In this document: piece by piece, positions 16,015 through 24,738 of the stretch
Numbering within the stretch: position 1 is the stretch's first letter
Layout: each line of letters opens with the position of its first letter
Origin: Nannocystis sp.
Lineage (GTDB): Bacteria > Myxococcota_A > Polyangia > Nannocystales > Nannocystaceae
NCBI RefSeq assembly: GCF_016714285.1
Contig: NZ_JADJNN010000004.1
Coordinates: 248,001 to 312,000 of the forward strand
DNA length: 64,000 nt
Reading direction: 5' to 3'
Position numbers and translations under genes: made by a program
The notes under the pieces: generated by a model
Seen by the model: the letters and a program-made list of their open reading frames with translations, nothing else
Told to the model about the DNA's origin: nothing
The model's database searches: none

Positions 16015-17490
16015 GTGGCGACGCCCGCGCCGAAGATCTACACCGTCGCCGAGCTCGTCAACCGCGCCCACCGCTGCATCGAACACAACTTCAACGGCGT
16101 CCACGTCGAGGGCGAGGTCACCAACCTCCGCATCGTCAGCTCCGGCCACGCCTACTTCACCCTCCGCGACCCCGAGGCCCTCCTCCCGGTCGCGATGTGG
16201 CGCTCCGCCCTCGTCCGCCTCCGCTTCCAGCTCCACGACGGCCAGCGCGTCCGCGTCTACGGCCGCCCCGGTATCTACGCCGCCCAGGGCAAGTTCCAGC
16301 TCTACGCCGAACGGGCCGAACCCGCCGGCCAGGGCGCCCTCCTCCTCCAGCTCGAGCAGCTCAAGGCCCGCCTCGCCGCCGAGGGCCTGTTCGCCCGCGA
16401 ACGCAAGCGGCCCCTGCCGCGCTGGCCCCGGGTCATCGGCGTCGTCACATCAGCCACCGGCGCCGCCATCCACGACATCCTCAAGGTCGCCCGCCGCCGC
16501 TGCCCGGTCCGCATCCTGCTCGCCCCGGCCCAGGTCCAGGGCGACGACGCCCCGGCCAGCATCGTCCGCGCCCTCACCCGCCTGCAGGCCATGCCCGGCG
16601 TCGAGGTCATCATCCTCGGCCGCGGCGGCGGAGCCAGCGAGGACCTCTGGGCCTTCAACGACGAGGCCGTCGCCCGGGCCGTCGCCGCCTGCCGCGTCCC
16701 AGTCGTGTCCGCCGTCGGTCACGAGGTCGACACCACGATCTGCGACCTCGTCGCCGACCTGCGCGCCGCCACCCCCTCGCACGCCGCCGAGCTCGTCGTC
16801 CCCGACCGCGACGCCTGCCTCGCCCAGTTCGCCCAGCTGCGCCGCCGCCTCGGCCTGGCCGCCCACCGCCGCCTCCTCAACGAACAGAGCCGCCGCGAGC
16901 GCGCCACCCACCGCCTCCACGCCCTCGCCCGCCGCGTCTTCCTCCCGCCCCGCCGCCGCCTCGCCGCCCTCCTCGCCCGCCTCGAGGCCCTCCACCCCCG
17001 CCGCCGCCTCGACCTCGACCGCAAGCGCCTCGCCGCCCTCCTCGCCCGCCTCCACCAGCACCACCCCCGCCACCGCCTCGGCCTGACCCGCCGCCGCCTC
17101 GCCGCCCTCCTCGCCCGCCTCCACCAGCAACACCCCCGCCACCGCCTCGACCTCGACCGCAAGCGCCTCGCCGCCCTCCTCGCCCGCCTCCACCAGCAAC
17201 ACCCCCGCCACCGCCTCGACCTCGACCGCCGCCGCCTCGCCAACGCCCTCCTCGCCCTCTCCCAGCGCGGCTCCCAGCTCCCCGCCGCCGCCCGCCTCCG
17301 CCTGGCCACCGCCGCCAGCACCCTGCACGCGCTCAGCCCGCTCGCCGTGCTGGCCCGCGGCTACACGGTGGTCCGCGACGCCCAGGCCCGCATCGTCCGC
17401 GACGCCGACCAGGTCCAGCCCGGCGACGAGCTCGACCTCCACCTCTCCCGCGGCGCCCTGCGGACACGTGTCCTGGCCCGCACCGAGTGA
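16015..17490 (+). CDS. xseA: Exodeoxyribonuclease VII large subunit with expanded coiled-coil repeats
   Basis: The 491-residue protein has the N-terminal OB-fold (VHVEGEVTNLRIVSSGHAYFTLRD, about residues 10-105), the catalytic core (RWPRVIGVVTSATGAAIHDI, LGRGGGASEDLWAFNDEAVARA and SAVGHEVDTTICDLVADLRAATPSHAAE, about 135-265) and the C-terminal helical part. ExoVII degrades single-stranded DNA processively from both ends and functions with small XseB subunits bound along the coiled coil. Here that coiled coil contains about 4.5 near-identical 23-residue units (RRLAALLARLHQQHPRHRLDLD). GTG 16015 follows TATAAG by 7 bases. The neighbouring genes do not include a recognisable xseB. Confidence 0.93.
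   Translation: MATPAPKIYTVAELVNRAHRCIEHNFNGVHVEGEVTNLRIVSSGHAYFTLRDPEALLPVAMWRSALVRLRFQLHDGQRVRVYGRPGIYAAQGKFQLYAERAEPAGQGALLLQLEQLKARLAAEGLFARERKRPLPRWPRVIGVVTSATGAAIHDILKVARRRCPVRILLAPAQVQGDDAPASIVRALTRLQAMPGVEVIILGRGGGASEDLWAFNDEAVARAVAACRVPVVSAVGHEVDTTICDLVADLRAATPSHAAELVVPDRDACLAQFAQLRRRLGLAAHRRLLNEQSRRERATHRLHALARRVFLPPRRRLAALLARLEALHPRRRLDLDRKRLAALLARLHQHHPRHRLGLTRRRLAALLARLHQQHPRHRLDLDRKRLAALLARLHQQHPRHRLDLDRRRLANALLALSQRGSQLPAAARLRLATAASTLHALSPLAVLARGYTVVRDAQARIVRDADQVQPGDELDLHLSRGALRTRVLARTE
16951..17260 (+). repeat. 69-bp minisatellite encoding a 23-residue coiled-coil unit of XseA
   Basis: Units begin at 16951, 17020, 17089, 17158 and (partial) 17227, exactly 69 bases apart. They are almost identical at DNA level in units 3 and 4, so expansion is recent. 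The reading frame is kept throughout. Confidence 0.92.
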
Positions 17491-17540
17491 TCGGTCACGC
17501 CTCGGCAAAAACGCGACGCCTCATTCGCGTAACAACCCGC

Positions 17541-17568
17541 TTGAACGCCTGACCCCCGGCCATATACT
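17541..17568 (+). promoter_or_regulatory. Sigma-70 promoter before the small secreted protein gene
   Basis: TTGAAC (17541-17546), a 16-base spacer and TATACT (17563-17568). The start codon at 17577 is only 8 bases beyond the -10, so transcription and translation starts may coincide. Confidence 0.65.
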
Positions 17569-17576
17569 CGCAACCC

Positions 17577-17957
17577 ATGGACCGGGGATGCCGCCGGTGG
17601 TTCGCGGCGCTGCGAATGCTGCTCGTGGCGGCGTGCGTGTGCCTGCTGGGCGCCGCATCCCGCGGCGAACGCAGCGGCCTCCCGGAGCTCGCGGCCAGCA
17701 TCGCCGAGCTCGCCGCCAGACCGGCCCACGCCGAGGCCGTCGGCCTCCCCGTCCCCGGCCCGGCCGTGGTCGAGGAGTCGAGCGAGGACCCGCGCAGCGC
17801 CGAGGAAGATGACGAGCTCGCCCACGGCCCACGCCCGGGCCTCGCCATCCTCGCCCCCGGCATCGCCGGCGTGCACAGGATCCGCGGCCCGCCCGCGGCC
17901 CTCGGCAGCGTCACCTGGCAGCCCCGGAGCTCGAGGGGTCCCCCCGCGCAGATCTAG
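17577..17957 (+). CDS. Small secreted or membrane-anchored protein of unknown function
   Basis: A 126-residue protein with a basic N-terminus (MDRGCRRW), a hydrophobic stretch (LRMLLVAACVCLLGAAS, residues about 12-29) and a long acidic/Pro-rich tail (EESSEDPRSAEEDDE). No domain is recognisable. The sigma-70 promoter directly in front and the signal-like start are the best evidence that it is real. It sits in the place where xseB could be expected after xseA, but has no XseB features (no helical amphipathic Glu/Leu pattern of that family). Confidence 0.5.
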   Translation: MDRGCRRWFAALRMLLVAACVCLLGAASRGERSGLPELAASIAELAARPAHAEAVGLPVPGPAVVEESSEDPRSAEEDDELAHGPRPGLAILAPGIAGVHRIRGPPAALGSVTWQPRSSRGPPAQI

Positions 17958-17972
17958 AGGTCCCACCATCAT

Positions 17973-17988
17973 CTGTCCCAACAGACAG
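17973..17988. repeat. Dispersed palindrome, intergenic
   Basis: CTGTCCCAACAGACAG lies between the small secreted protein gene and the SulP gene. It has the same loop (CAAC) as the coding copies at 14181 and 14250. Confidence 0.75.
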
Positions 17989-18025
17989 GTGCTTCGTCCT
18001 CTCGTCTGTGCCCCTCGAAAGCCCC

Positions 18026-19643
18026 ATGAACAACCTCAAAGTCCCCAAGGACGGCCTCGCCGGCTTCACGGAGAACCTCCGCGCCGACCTCATCTCCGGC
18101 TTCCTCGTGTTCCTGATCGCCCTCCCGCTGTGCATCGGCATCTCGATGGCCAGCGGCTTCCCTCCGGTCGCCGGCCTCTTCACCGCGATCATCGGCGGCG
18201 TCATCGTCAGCTTCTTCTCGGGCGCCCCGATCACGATCAAGGGCCCCGCCGCCGGCCTCATCCCGATCGCCGCCGGCTGCATCGAGGCCCTGCGCGCCGA
18301 CCCCACCGTCAGCAACCCCTACCTGGCCGCGCTCGCCGTCGTCACCGTCGCTGGCGTCCTCCAGATCCTGTTCGGCCTGGTCCGCGCTGGCAAGCTCACC
18401 GACTTCTTCCCGACCGCCGCCGTGCACGGCATGCTCGCCGCGATCGGCATCCTGATCATCTCCAAGGAGATCCACGCCGCCCTCGGCGTCACCTCGGCGG
18501 CCAAGTCCGCGATCGGCCGCATCGCCGACATCCCCCACAGCTTCACGCACATGAACCCGCAGATCGCCCTGATCGGCGGCATCAGCCTGCTCATCCTGAT
18601 CGTGATGCCGCGGATCAAACACCAGCTCGCACGCAAGGTCCCGGCGCCCATGCTCGTGCTGGCCGTCGCCATCCCGCTCGGGCTCTTCTTCGAGCTCGAG
18701 CACACGCACAGCTACATGATGTTCGGCAGCGAACACAAGATCGTCAGCACCGAGCAGCTCATCACCCTCCCGGCCAACATCGGCGACGCCATCGCCTTCC
18801 CCGACTTCAGCCACATCCTCACCAGCGCCTCGATCCAGTACATCATCCTGTTCGCCCTGATCGGCAGCATCGAGTCGCTCGCCAGCGCCAAGGCCATCGA
18901 CACCCTCGATCCCTACAAGCGCAAGAGCAACTTCAACAAGGACCTGCTCGCCGTCGGCATCGGCAACACCGCCGCCGGCCTGGTCGGCGGCCTGCCGATG
19001 ATCTCGGAGATCGTCCGCAGCAGCGCCAACGTCAACAACGGCGGCAAGACCCGCTGGGCCAACTTCTGGCACGGCATCTTCCTGCTCGGCGTCCTCGCCC
19101 TGGTCCCCGGCGTGCTCCACTACATCCCGCGCGCGGCCCTCGGCGCCATGCTGGTGTTCACCGGCTTCCGCCTCGCCTCGCCCAAAGAGTTCGCCCACAT
19201 GCTCCACGTCGGCAAGGAGCAGCTGTTCATCTTCCTCGTCACGATCGTCGTCACCGTCGTCGAGGACCTCCTGTTCGGCATCATCGCCGGCATCGTCACC
19301 AAGATGATCATCCACCTGGTCCGCGGCGCCCCCATCTCCGCCCTGTTCAAGCCCGCCATCGTCGCCCACGACGAGGGCGACCACGTCCGCCTCGAGGTCC
19401 CAAAAGGCCGCGATCTTCAGCAACTACCTCGGGATCAAGAGCCGCATCTTCGCCGTCGACCCCGGCAAGGGCATCGTCGTCGACCTCAGCGGCGCCCGCC
19501 TGGTCGACCACAGCGTCATGCAGTACCTCCGCGAGCTGACCACCGACTTCGCCGCCGCCGGCCGCAGCTTCAAGGTCATCGGCCTCGAACACCACGTGCC
19601 CTACTCGCACGACCCCACCGCGGCCCGCCGGCTCCCCACCTGA
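18026..19643 (+). CDS. SulP family anion transporter, frameshifted before the STAS domain
   Basis: The first 460 residues form a complete SulP membrane domain with 10 or more helices, starting KDGLAGFTENLRADLISGFLVFLIALPLCIGI and including GAPITIKGPAAGL, the family motif SIESLASAKAIDTLDPYKRKSNFNKDLLAVGIGN and a PRAALGAMLVFTGFRLA segment. This is the branch of SulP that transports bicarbonate or sulfate, usually by Na+ symport. At 19400-19404 (CCAAAAGG) the frame moves by +1: the next frame gives AAIFSNYLGIKSRIFAV and VVDLSGARLVDHSVMQYL, a normal STAS domain ending at the TGA 19641. One extra A in the AAAA run would explain this, whether as a sequencing error or a true mutation. ATG 18026 was preferred to 18008 because family members start near it. 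Confidence 0.85.
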
Positions 19644-19990
19644 CCCGGGCCCCGGGCCCGGCCCGACCTGGGCATTACCCGGCCGATCTCCCGCGAGCCC
19701 ACCAAGGCCCGCAAGACTTGCAACCCCACCGGCCCGGACGCCTCACGGCGCCCGGGCCGCCGTAATTTTGCCCTCCGAACGAGCCCACAGGGCGGCTCCC
19801 GGGCTTGTGCTCCCTTGCCCCACAGCGCCTCCATATCCACGTTCTGCACAAAATTTGCCCAGCCCCGCGATCTAGTGGTTGCGCCCCACCCCGCCCACCG
19901 CCTACCGTGAGATTCTCCCGCGTGATGTGAAAATCGCGCATTCCTACCAACCACGGCTCCGATAAACCCCGGTCCAGGAGAAGCAGGCAC
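19644..19990. other. Intergenic region, 347 bases
   Basis: Holds GC-rich inverted repeats just after the SulP stop (around 19645-19665) that could act in termination, then a relatively AT-rich stretch at 19755-19970. A possible promoter is TTGCGC (19879-19884), an 18-base spacer and TACCGT (19903-19908), with a leader of about 80 bases and a Shine-Dalgarno AGGAG at 19976-19980 before ATG 19991. This is one of the few genes here with a normal leader. Confidence 0.4.
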
Positions 19991-21019
19991 ATGCGCGACT
20001 CGACAACCGCAACAACCCGAAGCTCCCACGTGCAACGCCTTGCACGGCTCTCGCTGGCCCTCGGCGCCCTCCTCGGCCTCGCCTGCGACCCCGGCGAACC
20101 GGGCCAGCGGTTGGGCGGGCTCCACCTCATCGACCACCCGGACCTCCCGGTCCAGGCGATGCACTTCGAGCCCAACGCCGCCGCCCTGCCCACCCTCACC
20201 GCCCAGCACCGGACCACCACGATGGCCACCACGGCGGAGACAACCCCGGTCCTCGCCGAGGTGTTCTGGACCGCCCGCGAACCCAAGACCCCGCAGCAGC
20301 AGGCGACCGAGTGGGGCCTCAAGTTCAGCGACCTCGCCGCCCTGAACCCGGAGCTCGACCCGGCCACCACCCTCGCCGAGGGCACCCGCCTCAAGGTCTA
20401 CCAGCACGACCCCGCGAACCCTCCGCAGTCGATCGGCTCGCCGAACCGAGGCAAGCTGCGCAACGCCATGCCCCTGCCCGAGGGCGACGCCTGGCGCCTG
20501 CGCCCGGTCCGGCGCCGGGCCTGGGGCACCCACACCACCGTGACCTCGCTGGTCGAGGCCTTCGAGTCCTACGGCGAGCACTTCCCCGACGGCCCGAAGA
20601 TCCGCGTCGGCGAGCTCGCCAAGCGCACCGGCGGCCGCATCTCCCCCCACGCCTCGCACCGCTCCGGCCGCGACGTCGACATCGGCTACGTCTTCCGCGG
20701 CGATGACGATGGCGAGGACCGCTGGCGCTTCATGCACGAGAGCAACTTCGACGCCGAGAAGAACTGGTACCTCATCCAGGAGATCCTCGCGTCCGGCAAG
20801 GTCCAGACCATCTACATCAGCAAGAAGCTGCAGAAGCTGCTCCACGCCGAGGCCGCCAAGAGCCTGCCCGAGGCCGAGCTCGCCGCCCTCTTCGAATATC
20901 CTCGCACCGAGCAGAGCCCGCACGCCACCTTGCAGCACTGGAAGGGCCACCACAACCACATGCACGTCCGCTTCCAGTGCGAGCCCGGCAACCCCCGCTG
21001 CCGCGCCCGCGGCCACTAG
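19991..21019 (+). CDS. MepA-like (M74) murein endopeptidase lipoprotein with LysM-like region
   Basis: A 342-residue lipoprotein: lipobox LLGLACD (Cys near residue 32), a LysM-like segment (EWGLKFSDLAALNPELDPATTLAEGTRLKVY, about residues 105-137) for peptidoglycan attachment, and a C-terminal catalytic domain with the LAS-fold zinc ligands: HASHRSGRDVDIGY (HxxxxGxDxD) near residues 220-235 and HHNHMHVRF near 320. These match penicillin-insensitive D-alanyl-D-alanine endopeptidases, which cut cross-links in peptidoglycan. AGGAG ends 10 bases before the ATG. The C-terminus (CEPGNPRCRA) has a Cys pair probably forming a disulfide. Confidence 0.87.
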   Translation: MRDSTTATTRSSHVQRLARLSLALGALLGLACDPGEPGQRLGGLHLIDHPDLPVQAMHFEPNAAALPTLTAQHRTTTMATTAETTPVLAEVFWTAREPKTPQQQATEWGLKFSDLAALNPELDPATTLAEGTRLKVYQHDPANPPQSIGSPNRGKLRNAMPLPEGDAWRLRPVRRRAWGTHTTVTSLVEAFESYGEHFPDGPKIRVGELAKRTGGRISPHASHRSGRDVDIGYVFRGDDDGEDRWRFMHESNFDAEKNWYLIQEILASGKVQTIYISKKLQKLLHAEAAKSLPEAELAALFEYPRTEQSPHATLQHWKGHHNHMHVRFQCEPGNPRCRARGH

Positions 21020-21092
21020 CACGGGCTCAACTGTCTTCGCGGGCACCCGCCCCGGCTTGCCCGCGCCGCCCCGGCCGGGCATCGTCGCCGCC

Positions 21093-21869
21093 GTGTCCGC
21101 ACCGCTCATCGACCTCCGCGACCAGGTAGCGATCATCACCGGCTCGAGCCGCGGCATCGGCCGCGCCATCGCCGAGACCATGGCCCGCGCCGGCGCCCGC
21201 GTCGTCATCTCGAGCCGCAAGCGCGAGGCCTGCGAGGCCGTCGGCGCCGGCATCCGCGACGCTGGCGGCCAGGCGATCGTCGTCCCCTGCAACATCTCCG
21301 AGCGGGCCCAGGTCGAGCACCTCGTCGACTTCACCCTCCAGACCTGGGGCCGCGTCGACACCCTGGTCTGCAACGCCGCCAGCAACCCCTACTTCGGCCC
21401 GATCACCGGGGTGCCCGACGAGGTCTTCACCAAGATCATGCACAACAACGTGCTCGCCAACCTCTGGCTGGCGCGCCTCGTCGCCCCCGGCATGCGCGAC
21501 CGCCAGGGCGGCAGCATCATCCTCGTCTCGAGCATCGGCGGCCTGCGCGGCGACGCCTTCCTCGGCGCCTACAACATCTCCAAGGCCGCCGACATGCAGC
21601 TGGTCCGCGGCCTCGCCGTCGAGCTCGGCCCCGCCAACATCCGCGTCAACGCCATCGCCCCCGGCCTCATCAAGACCGACTTCGCCAAAGCCCTGTGGGA
21701 AAACCCCGAGCTGCTCGCCCGCCTCGAGCGCAGCACCCCGCTCGGCCGCATCGGCGCCCCCGACGACATCGCCGGCCTCGCCGCCTTCCTCGCCTCGAGC
21801 GGCGCCCACTTCCTCACCGGCCAGACCATCGTGGTCGACGGCGGCCTCACCACCGCCGCCGCCTGGTAG
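21093..21869 (+). CDS. SDR family oxidoreductase (FabG/gluconate 5-dehydrogenase type)
   Basis: A 258-residue SDR: cofactor site AIITGSSRGIGRAIAE near residues 14-29, basic residues after strand 2 (SSRKREACE) indicating NADP(H), CNAASNPYFG in place of the usual NNAG, the catalytic Ser in LVSSIGGL, YNISKAAD (YxxxK) near residue 160, and a typical GQTIVVDGGLTTA C-terminus. Many such enzymes reduce 3-oxoacyl or sugar ketones; the substrate is unknown. GTG 21093 is the only plausible start, as the frame extends upstream into a shadow of the endopeptidase gene. The end of the gene, including its stop codon, is partly repeated at 21912-21940. Confidence 0.9.
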   Translation: MSAPLIDLRDQVAIITGSSRGIGRAIAETMARAGARVVISSRKREACEAVGAGIRDAGGQAIVVPCNISERAQVEHLVDFTLQTWGRVDTLVCNAASNPYFGPITGVPDEVFTKIMHNNVLANLWLARLVAPGMRDRQGGSIILVSSIGGLRGDAFLGAYNISKAADMQLVRGLAVELGPANIRVNAIAPGLIKTDFAKALWENPELLARLERSTPLGRIGAPDDIAGLAAFLASSGAHFLTGQTIVVDGGLTTAAAW

Positions 21870-21940
21870 CCCTGCTCGAGCACGAACCTGGCCCGAGGGA
21901 CATCCTGCAGGGCGGCCTCACCGCCGCCTGGTAGCCCTCC
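21840..21940. repeat. Direct repeat spanning an SDR stop codon
   Basis: GGCGGCCTCACC...GCCGCCTGGTAGCCCT occurs over the SDR 3' end (about 21840-21873) and again at 21912-21938, followed both times by GCGAACCT or ACGAACCT-like sequence. The second copy lacks six bases. Confidence 0.75.
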
Positions 21941-21946
21941 GCGAAC

Positions 21947-22702
21947 CTACTCGAGCCCCACGCTGCTGCACGTACAACCCGCCACGCCCTCGCCGCAGCT
22001 GGCGGGCGCGCTCTGGTTGCCCGCCGCGTAGCTGATCGCGATCCGCCGCGGAGCCGCCTGCGCGTGCGCGTCGACCCGGGCCCACAGCGCCGCACCCTCC
22101 TCACCGCCGGCGATCGCCGCCGCGTCCGCGTTGGTCAGGAACGGCAGCAGCAGCGAGCCCTGCCCCTCCATCGCCGGCGGCTGGATGCCCAGCGTGTACG
22201 GCCCCGCCAGCACGCACGCCGCCGGGTCGAACTCGCCGAACACATCCGCCGGACACGCCGCGCCCGTGACCCCCGGGTGATAGAACGCCAGCGCCGCCTC
22301 GCAGCCGTCCGCGTCGCAGCGGTTGGCCCACTTGAACGCGTACTTCGCCAGCGTCAGGCACGGGTGCGCGCAGGTCGTCACCGAGATCGCCAGCTTGTCG
22401 CCCGGCTTCACCGCGTCGCTGACACAGAAGGTCCCGCGAAAGAACGGCATCGTCACGTCCGCGAGGTCGCCCTCCGCCATCGCGGTGCAGCCCTCCGGCG
22501 TGTCGCAGACCACCGGCTCCGCGGTGTCCACGGTGGTCGTCATCACCCCGCCGGTCGGCGTCGTCGTCTCGTCACCGCCGGTGCTCCCGCCAGTGCTCGC
22601 CACGCTCGCCGTGGCCTCGCCCGTGCTCGCGTCATCACCGTTCTGACAGCCCAGCGCGAACCCCAGCGAGACCCACCCCAGCCACCGCGTCGCCACGATC
22701 AT
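21947..22702 (-). CDS. Lipoprotein with Ser/Thr tether and Cys-rich domain
   Basis: A 251-residue protein with a lipoprotein signal (MIVATRWLGWVSLGFALGCQ, Cys near residue 19), a Gly/Ser/Thr tether to about residue 60 and a compact domain with about twelve Cys (CDTPEGC, CAHPCLTLAKYAFKW, CDADGCEAALAFYHP, CGEGVAGCTC). The domain looks cupredoxin-like or pilin-like in its hydrophobic pattern but I cannot assign a family. TACACT ends 6 bases before ATG 22702, so the message looks leaderless. It is transcribed towards the SDR 3' duplication, divergent from the prenyltransferase. Confidence 0.72.
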   Translation of the reverse strand: MIVATRWLGWVSLGFALGCQNGDDASTGEATASVASTGGSTGGDETTTPTGGVMTTTVDTAEPVVCDTPEGCTAMAEGDLADVTMPFFRGTFCVSDAVKPGDKLAISVTTCAHPCLTLAKYAFKWANRCDADGCEAALAFYHPGVTGAACPADVFGEFDPAACVLAGPYTLGIQPPAMEGQGSLLLPFLTNADAAAIAGGEEGAALWARVDAHAQAAPRRIAISYAAGNQSAPASCGEGVAGCTCSSVGLE

Positions 22703-22840
22703 CGGCCCAGTGTAACTGCCCCCACGCGCCGCCCCGGCGATCTTTCGCCGGGTCTCGCCGGCCCCAACCGGCCCCAACCGCCGCCTTCGCAACCGTCGCC
22801 CGGCCTTGCCGATCCCCGGGTCCCGTGCGAGCGTCCCGCG

Positions 22841-23839
22841 ATGCTCAACCTTCGCATGTGGTCCCGCGCCCTGCGGGTGATCCCGCGGGTCAGCAAGGAC
22901 GAGTGGGCCCGACTCGACCTCGTCAGCCGCTGGCTCATCGCCACCCGCGCGGCCGTGTTCGTCATGACCGCCGTGTCCGCCGGCATCGGCGGCCTGCTCG
23001 CCCTGCGTGACGGCGTGTTCTCCGGCCCCCGCTTCCTCGCCTGCCTGCTCGGGCTCGTGTTCGCCCACGCCACCAACAACCTCCTCAACGACCTCACCGA
23101 CCACCTCAAGGGCGTCGACAAGGACAACTACTTCCGCGCCCAGTACGGCCCCCAGCCGCTCGAGCACGGCCTCCTCAGCATCGCCCAGGTGCTCCGCTAC
23201 GCCGCCTTCTCCGGCGCCGTCGCCCTCGCCGCCGGCATCTACCTGGTCCTCGAGACAGGCGGCGTCACCCTCAGCCTGCTCGCCGCCGGCGTGTTCTTCG
23301 TGCTGTTCTACACCTGGCCGCTCAAGTACATCGGCCTCGGCGAACCCGCGGTCCTGCTGGTCTGGGGCCCGCTCATGGTCGGCGGCACCTACTTCGTGGT
23401 CAGCGGCGGCCACTACGACCCGAGCGTCACCTGGATCTCGCTGGCCTACGCCTTCGGCCCGACCGCCGTGCTGTTCGGCAAGCACACCGACAAGCTCGAG
23501 GCCGACCGCGCCAAGGGCATCCGCACCCTCCCGGTCCTGCTCGGCGAGCCGCTCGCGCGCCTCGTCGTCATCGCCATGCTGGTCACCCAGCTGCTCCTCA
23601 CCGTCGGCCTGGTCGCCCGCGGCGCCCTCGGCTGGCCGCTCCTGCTGGTCCTGCTCGCCCTCCCCAGCCTGCGCGACACCATCGCCGTGTTCCTGCGCCC
23701 GCGCCCCAAGACCCGCCCCGAGCGCTTCCCCGCCCACATCTGGCCGACCTACCTGGTCGCCTACGCCTTCCGCCACAACCGCGTGTTCGGCCTGCTCTTC
23801 CTGGTCGGACTGCTCGCCACGCTCGTCCTCGGCACCTGA
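22841..23839 (+). CDS. UbiA/MenA family prenyltransferase
   Basis: A 332-residue membrane protein with about nine helices and both Asp-rich motifs of the UbiA superfamily: NNLLNDLTDHLKGVD near residues 78-92 (first prenyl-diphosphate-binding site) and GKHTDKLEADRAKG near 212-225 (second). These enzymes attach a polyprenyl chain to an aromatic acceptor; the NNxxND form and the spacing are closest to 1,4-dihydroxy-2-naphthoate octaprenyltransferase (MenA), which would make demethylmenaquinone, but UbiA or other quinone/haem branches cannot be excluded. The gene stands alone; a strong hairpin follows its stop. Confidence 0.87.
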   Translation: MLNLRMWSRALRVIPRVSKDEWARLDLVSRWLIATRAAVFVMTAVSAGIGGLLALRDGVFSGPRFLACLLGLVFAHATNNLLNDLTDHLKGVDKDNYFRAQYGPQPLEHGLLSIAQVLRYAAFSGAVALAAGIYLVLETGGVTLSLLAAGVFFVLFYTWPLKYIGLGEPAVLLVWGPLMVGGTYFVVSGGHYDPSVTWISLAYAFGPTAVLFGKHTDKLEADRAKGIRTLPVLLGEPLARLVVIAMLVTQLLLTVGLVARGALGWPLLLVLLALPSLRDTIAVFLRPRPKTRPERFPAHIWPTYLVAYAFRHNRVFGLLFLVGLLATLVLGT

Positions 23840-23861
23840 GTCCCCACAAGACCAACGCACA

Positions 23862-23891
23862 AAGGCGGTCGACCACCCGGTCGACCGCCTT
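23862..23891. terminator. Bidirectional hairpin between convergent genes
   Basis: A perfect 13-bp stem (AAGGCGGTCGACC / GGTCGACCGCCTT) with a 4-base loop lies 22 bases past the prenyltransferase stop and 21 bases past the stop of the convergent lipoprotein gene. The arms begin with AA and end in TT, giving short A/T ends, as in intrinsic terminators that work on both strands. Confidence 0.75.
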
Positions 23892-23912
23892 CACGACTTC
23901 ACTCGCACGCGC

Positions 23913-24401
23913 TCAGGGGTTCGGCGCGGGCGCGGCCTCGGCCGCCGGAGCGACCGCAGCAGGCGCAGGCGCAGGCGCAGGCGCGGCCGAGCCGGTGCTC
24001 GGCGTGCAGATCGGCGCCGAGCTGGCGTCCTCCTGCACCTTGTTGGCGACCTGATAGCAGCCCCACACGACCTCGAGCTCGCGGCACGAGCCCGGGTTCA
24101 ACTCGATGAACTTCGCGGCCTTGGCCCGCGCCTCCGGGGTCGGCCCGATCCCCGGCTCGACCCACACCAGCTGCAAGCGCCCGAGGATCTCCTTGGTCAG
24201 CCCGACATTGATGCTCTCCCGGGCCGCCGCGCTCTCCACACACTGGTTGTAATCGACGATGTTCTGCATCACGCAGACATTGCCCTGGGTCATGACATAC
24301 CCGGCTTCACAGCCGCCAGGGGCGCTCGAGCCCTGGTTCTTGCAGGCGGCGGCACTGAGGGCGGTGGTGGCGAGGGCGAGGACGGCGAAAGTACGGAGCA
24401 T
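23913..24401 (-). CDS. Small Cys-containing lipoprotein, unknown function
   Basis: A 162-residue protein with lipobox LSAAACK (Cys near residue 20), a folded middle part with several Cys (GGCEAGY, NVCVMQNIVDYNQCVES, GSCRELEVVWGCYQ) and an Ala/Pro-rich tail (APAPAPAPAAVAP). The middle part is predicted helical. No family recognised. A CATAAG hexamer lies about 30 bases before the ATG, so this gene may have a short leader with a GAGG Shine-Dalgarno. Confidence 0.65.
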   Translation of the reverse strand: MLRTFAVLALATTALSAAACKNQGSSAPGGCEAGYVMTQGNVCVMQNIVDYNQCVESAAARESINVGLTKEILGRLQLVWVEPGIGPTPEARAKAAKFIELNPGSCRELEVVWGCYQVANKVQEDASSAPICTPSTGSAAPAPAPAPAAVAPAAEAAPAPNP

Positions 24402-24489
24402 GGGAGAGGCCTCAATCCTGGTTCGAGGCCCATCTTATGCCACAGCCACCGAGCCAGGGCACGAAATTCGCCATTCCCGCGTAACCGCC

Positions 24490-24507
24490 AGATAAACGCC
24501 GTTATCT
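24490..24507. promoter_or_regulatory. Inverted repeat, possible operator
   Basis: AGATAA and TTATCT are separated by 6 bases in an AT-rich pocket between the divergent lipoprotein and PilZ fusion genes. A regulator-binding role is a guess from its symmetry and position. Confidence 0.25.
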
Positions 24508-24722
24508 CGGCTCAAGGCCCGGCGGGAGCCGATCGTCGATCCATCACCGCAACGCCACCGCCACCGCCGCGGCGACCTGCGACGATCGTCACCGGACCTC
24601 GCGGCGACATCATGTGCTGCGGCAGGGCTCACCCCAGCCCACATGCCAAAACCCACCGTGGATCAGCCTGCGTCGCGGGCACCTCGTGGGCACCTCGTGG
24701 GCACTTCGCCAGCTCGTCCGAT

Positions 24723-24738
24723 CTGTCCCTTGAGACAT
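24723..24738. repeat. Dispersed palindrome, intergenic
   Basis: CTGTCCCTTGAGACAT, with one mismatch in the right arm (GACAT instead of GACAG). Confidence 0.7.

Noticed and set aside
17577..17957. xseB (exonuclease VII small subunit)
   Set aside because: The protein after xseA has a signal-like N-terminus and acidic tail and lacks the short helical XseB pattern.
19395..19405. Programmed -1 ribosomal frameshift in the SulP gene (CCCAAAA heptamer)
   Set aside because: The heptamer is present and in the right phase, but a -1 slip leads into a frame without STAS homology; the STAS domain needs +1, so an indel is the simpler reading.
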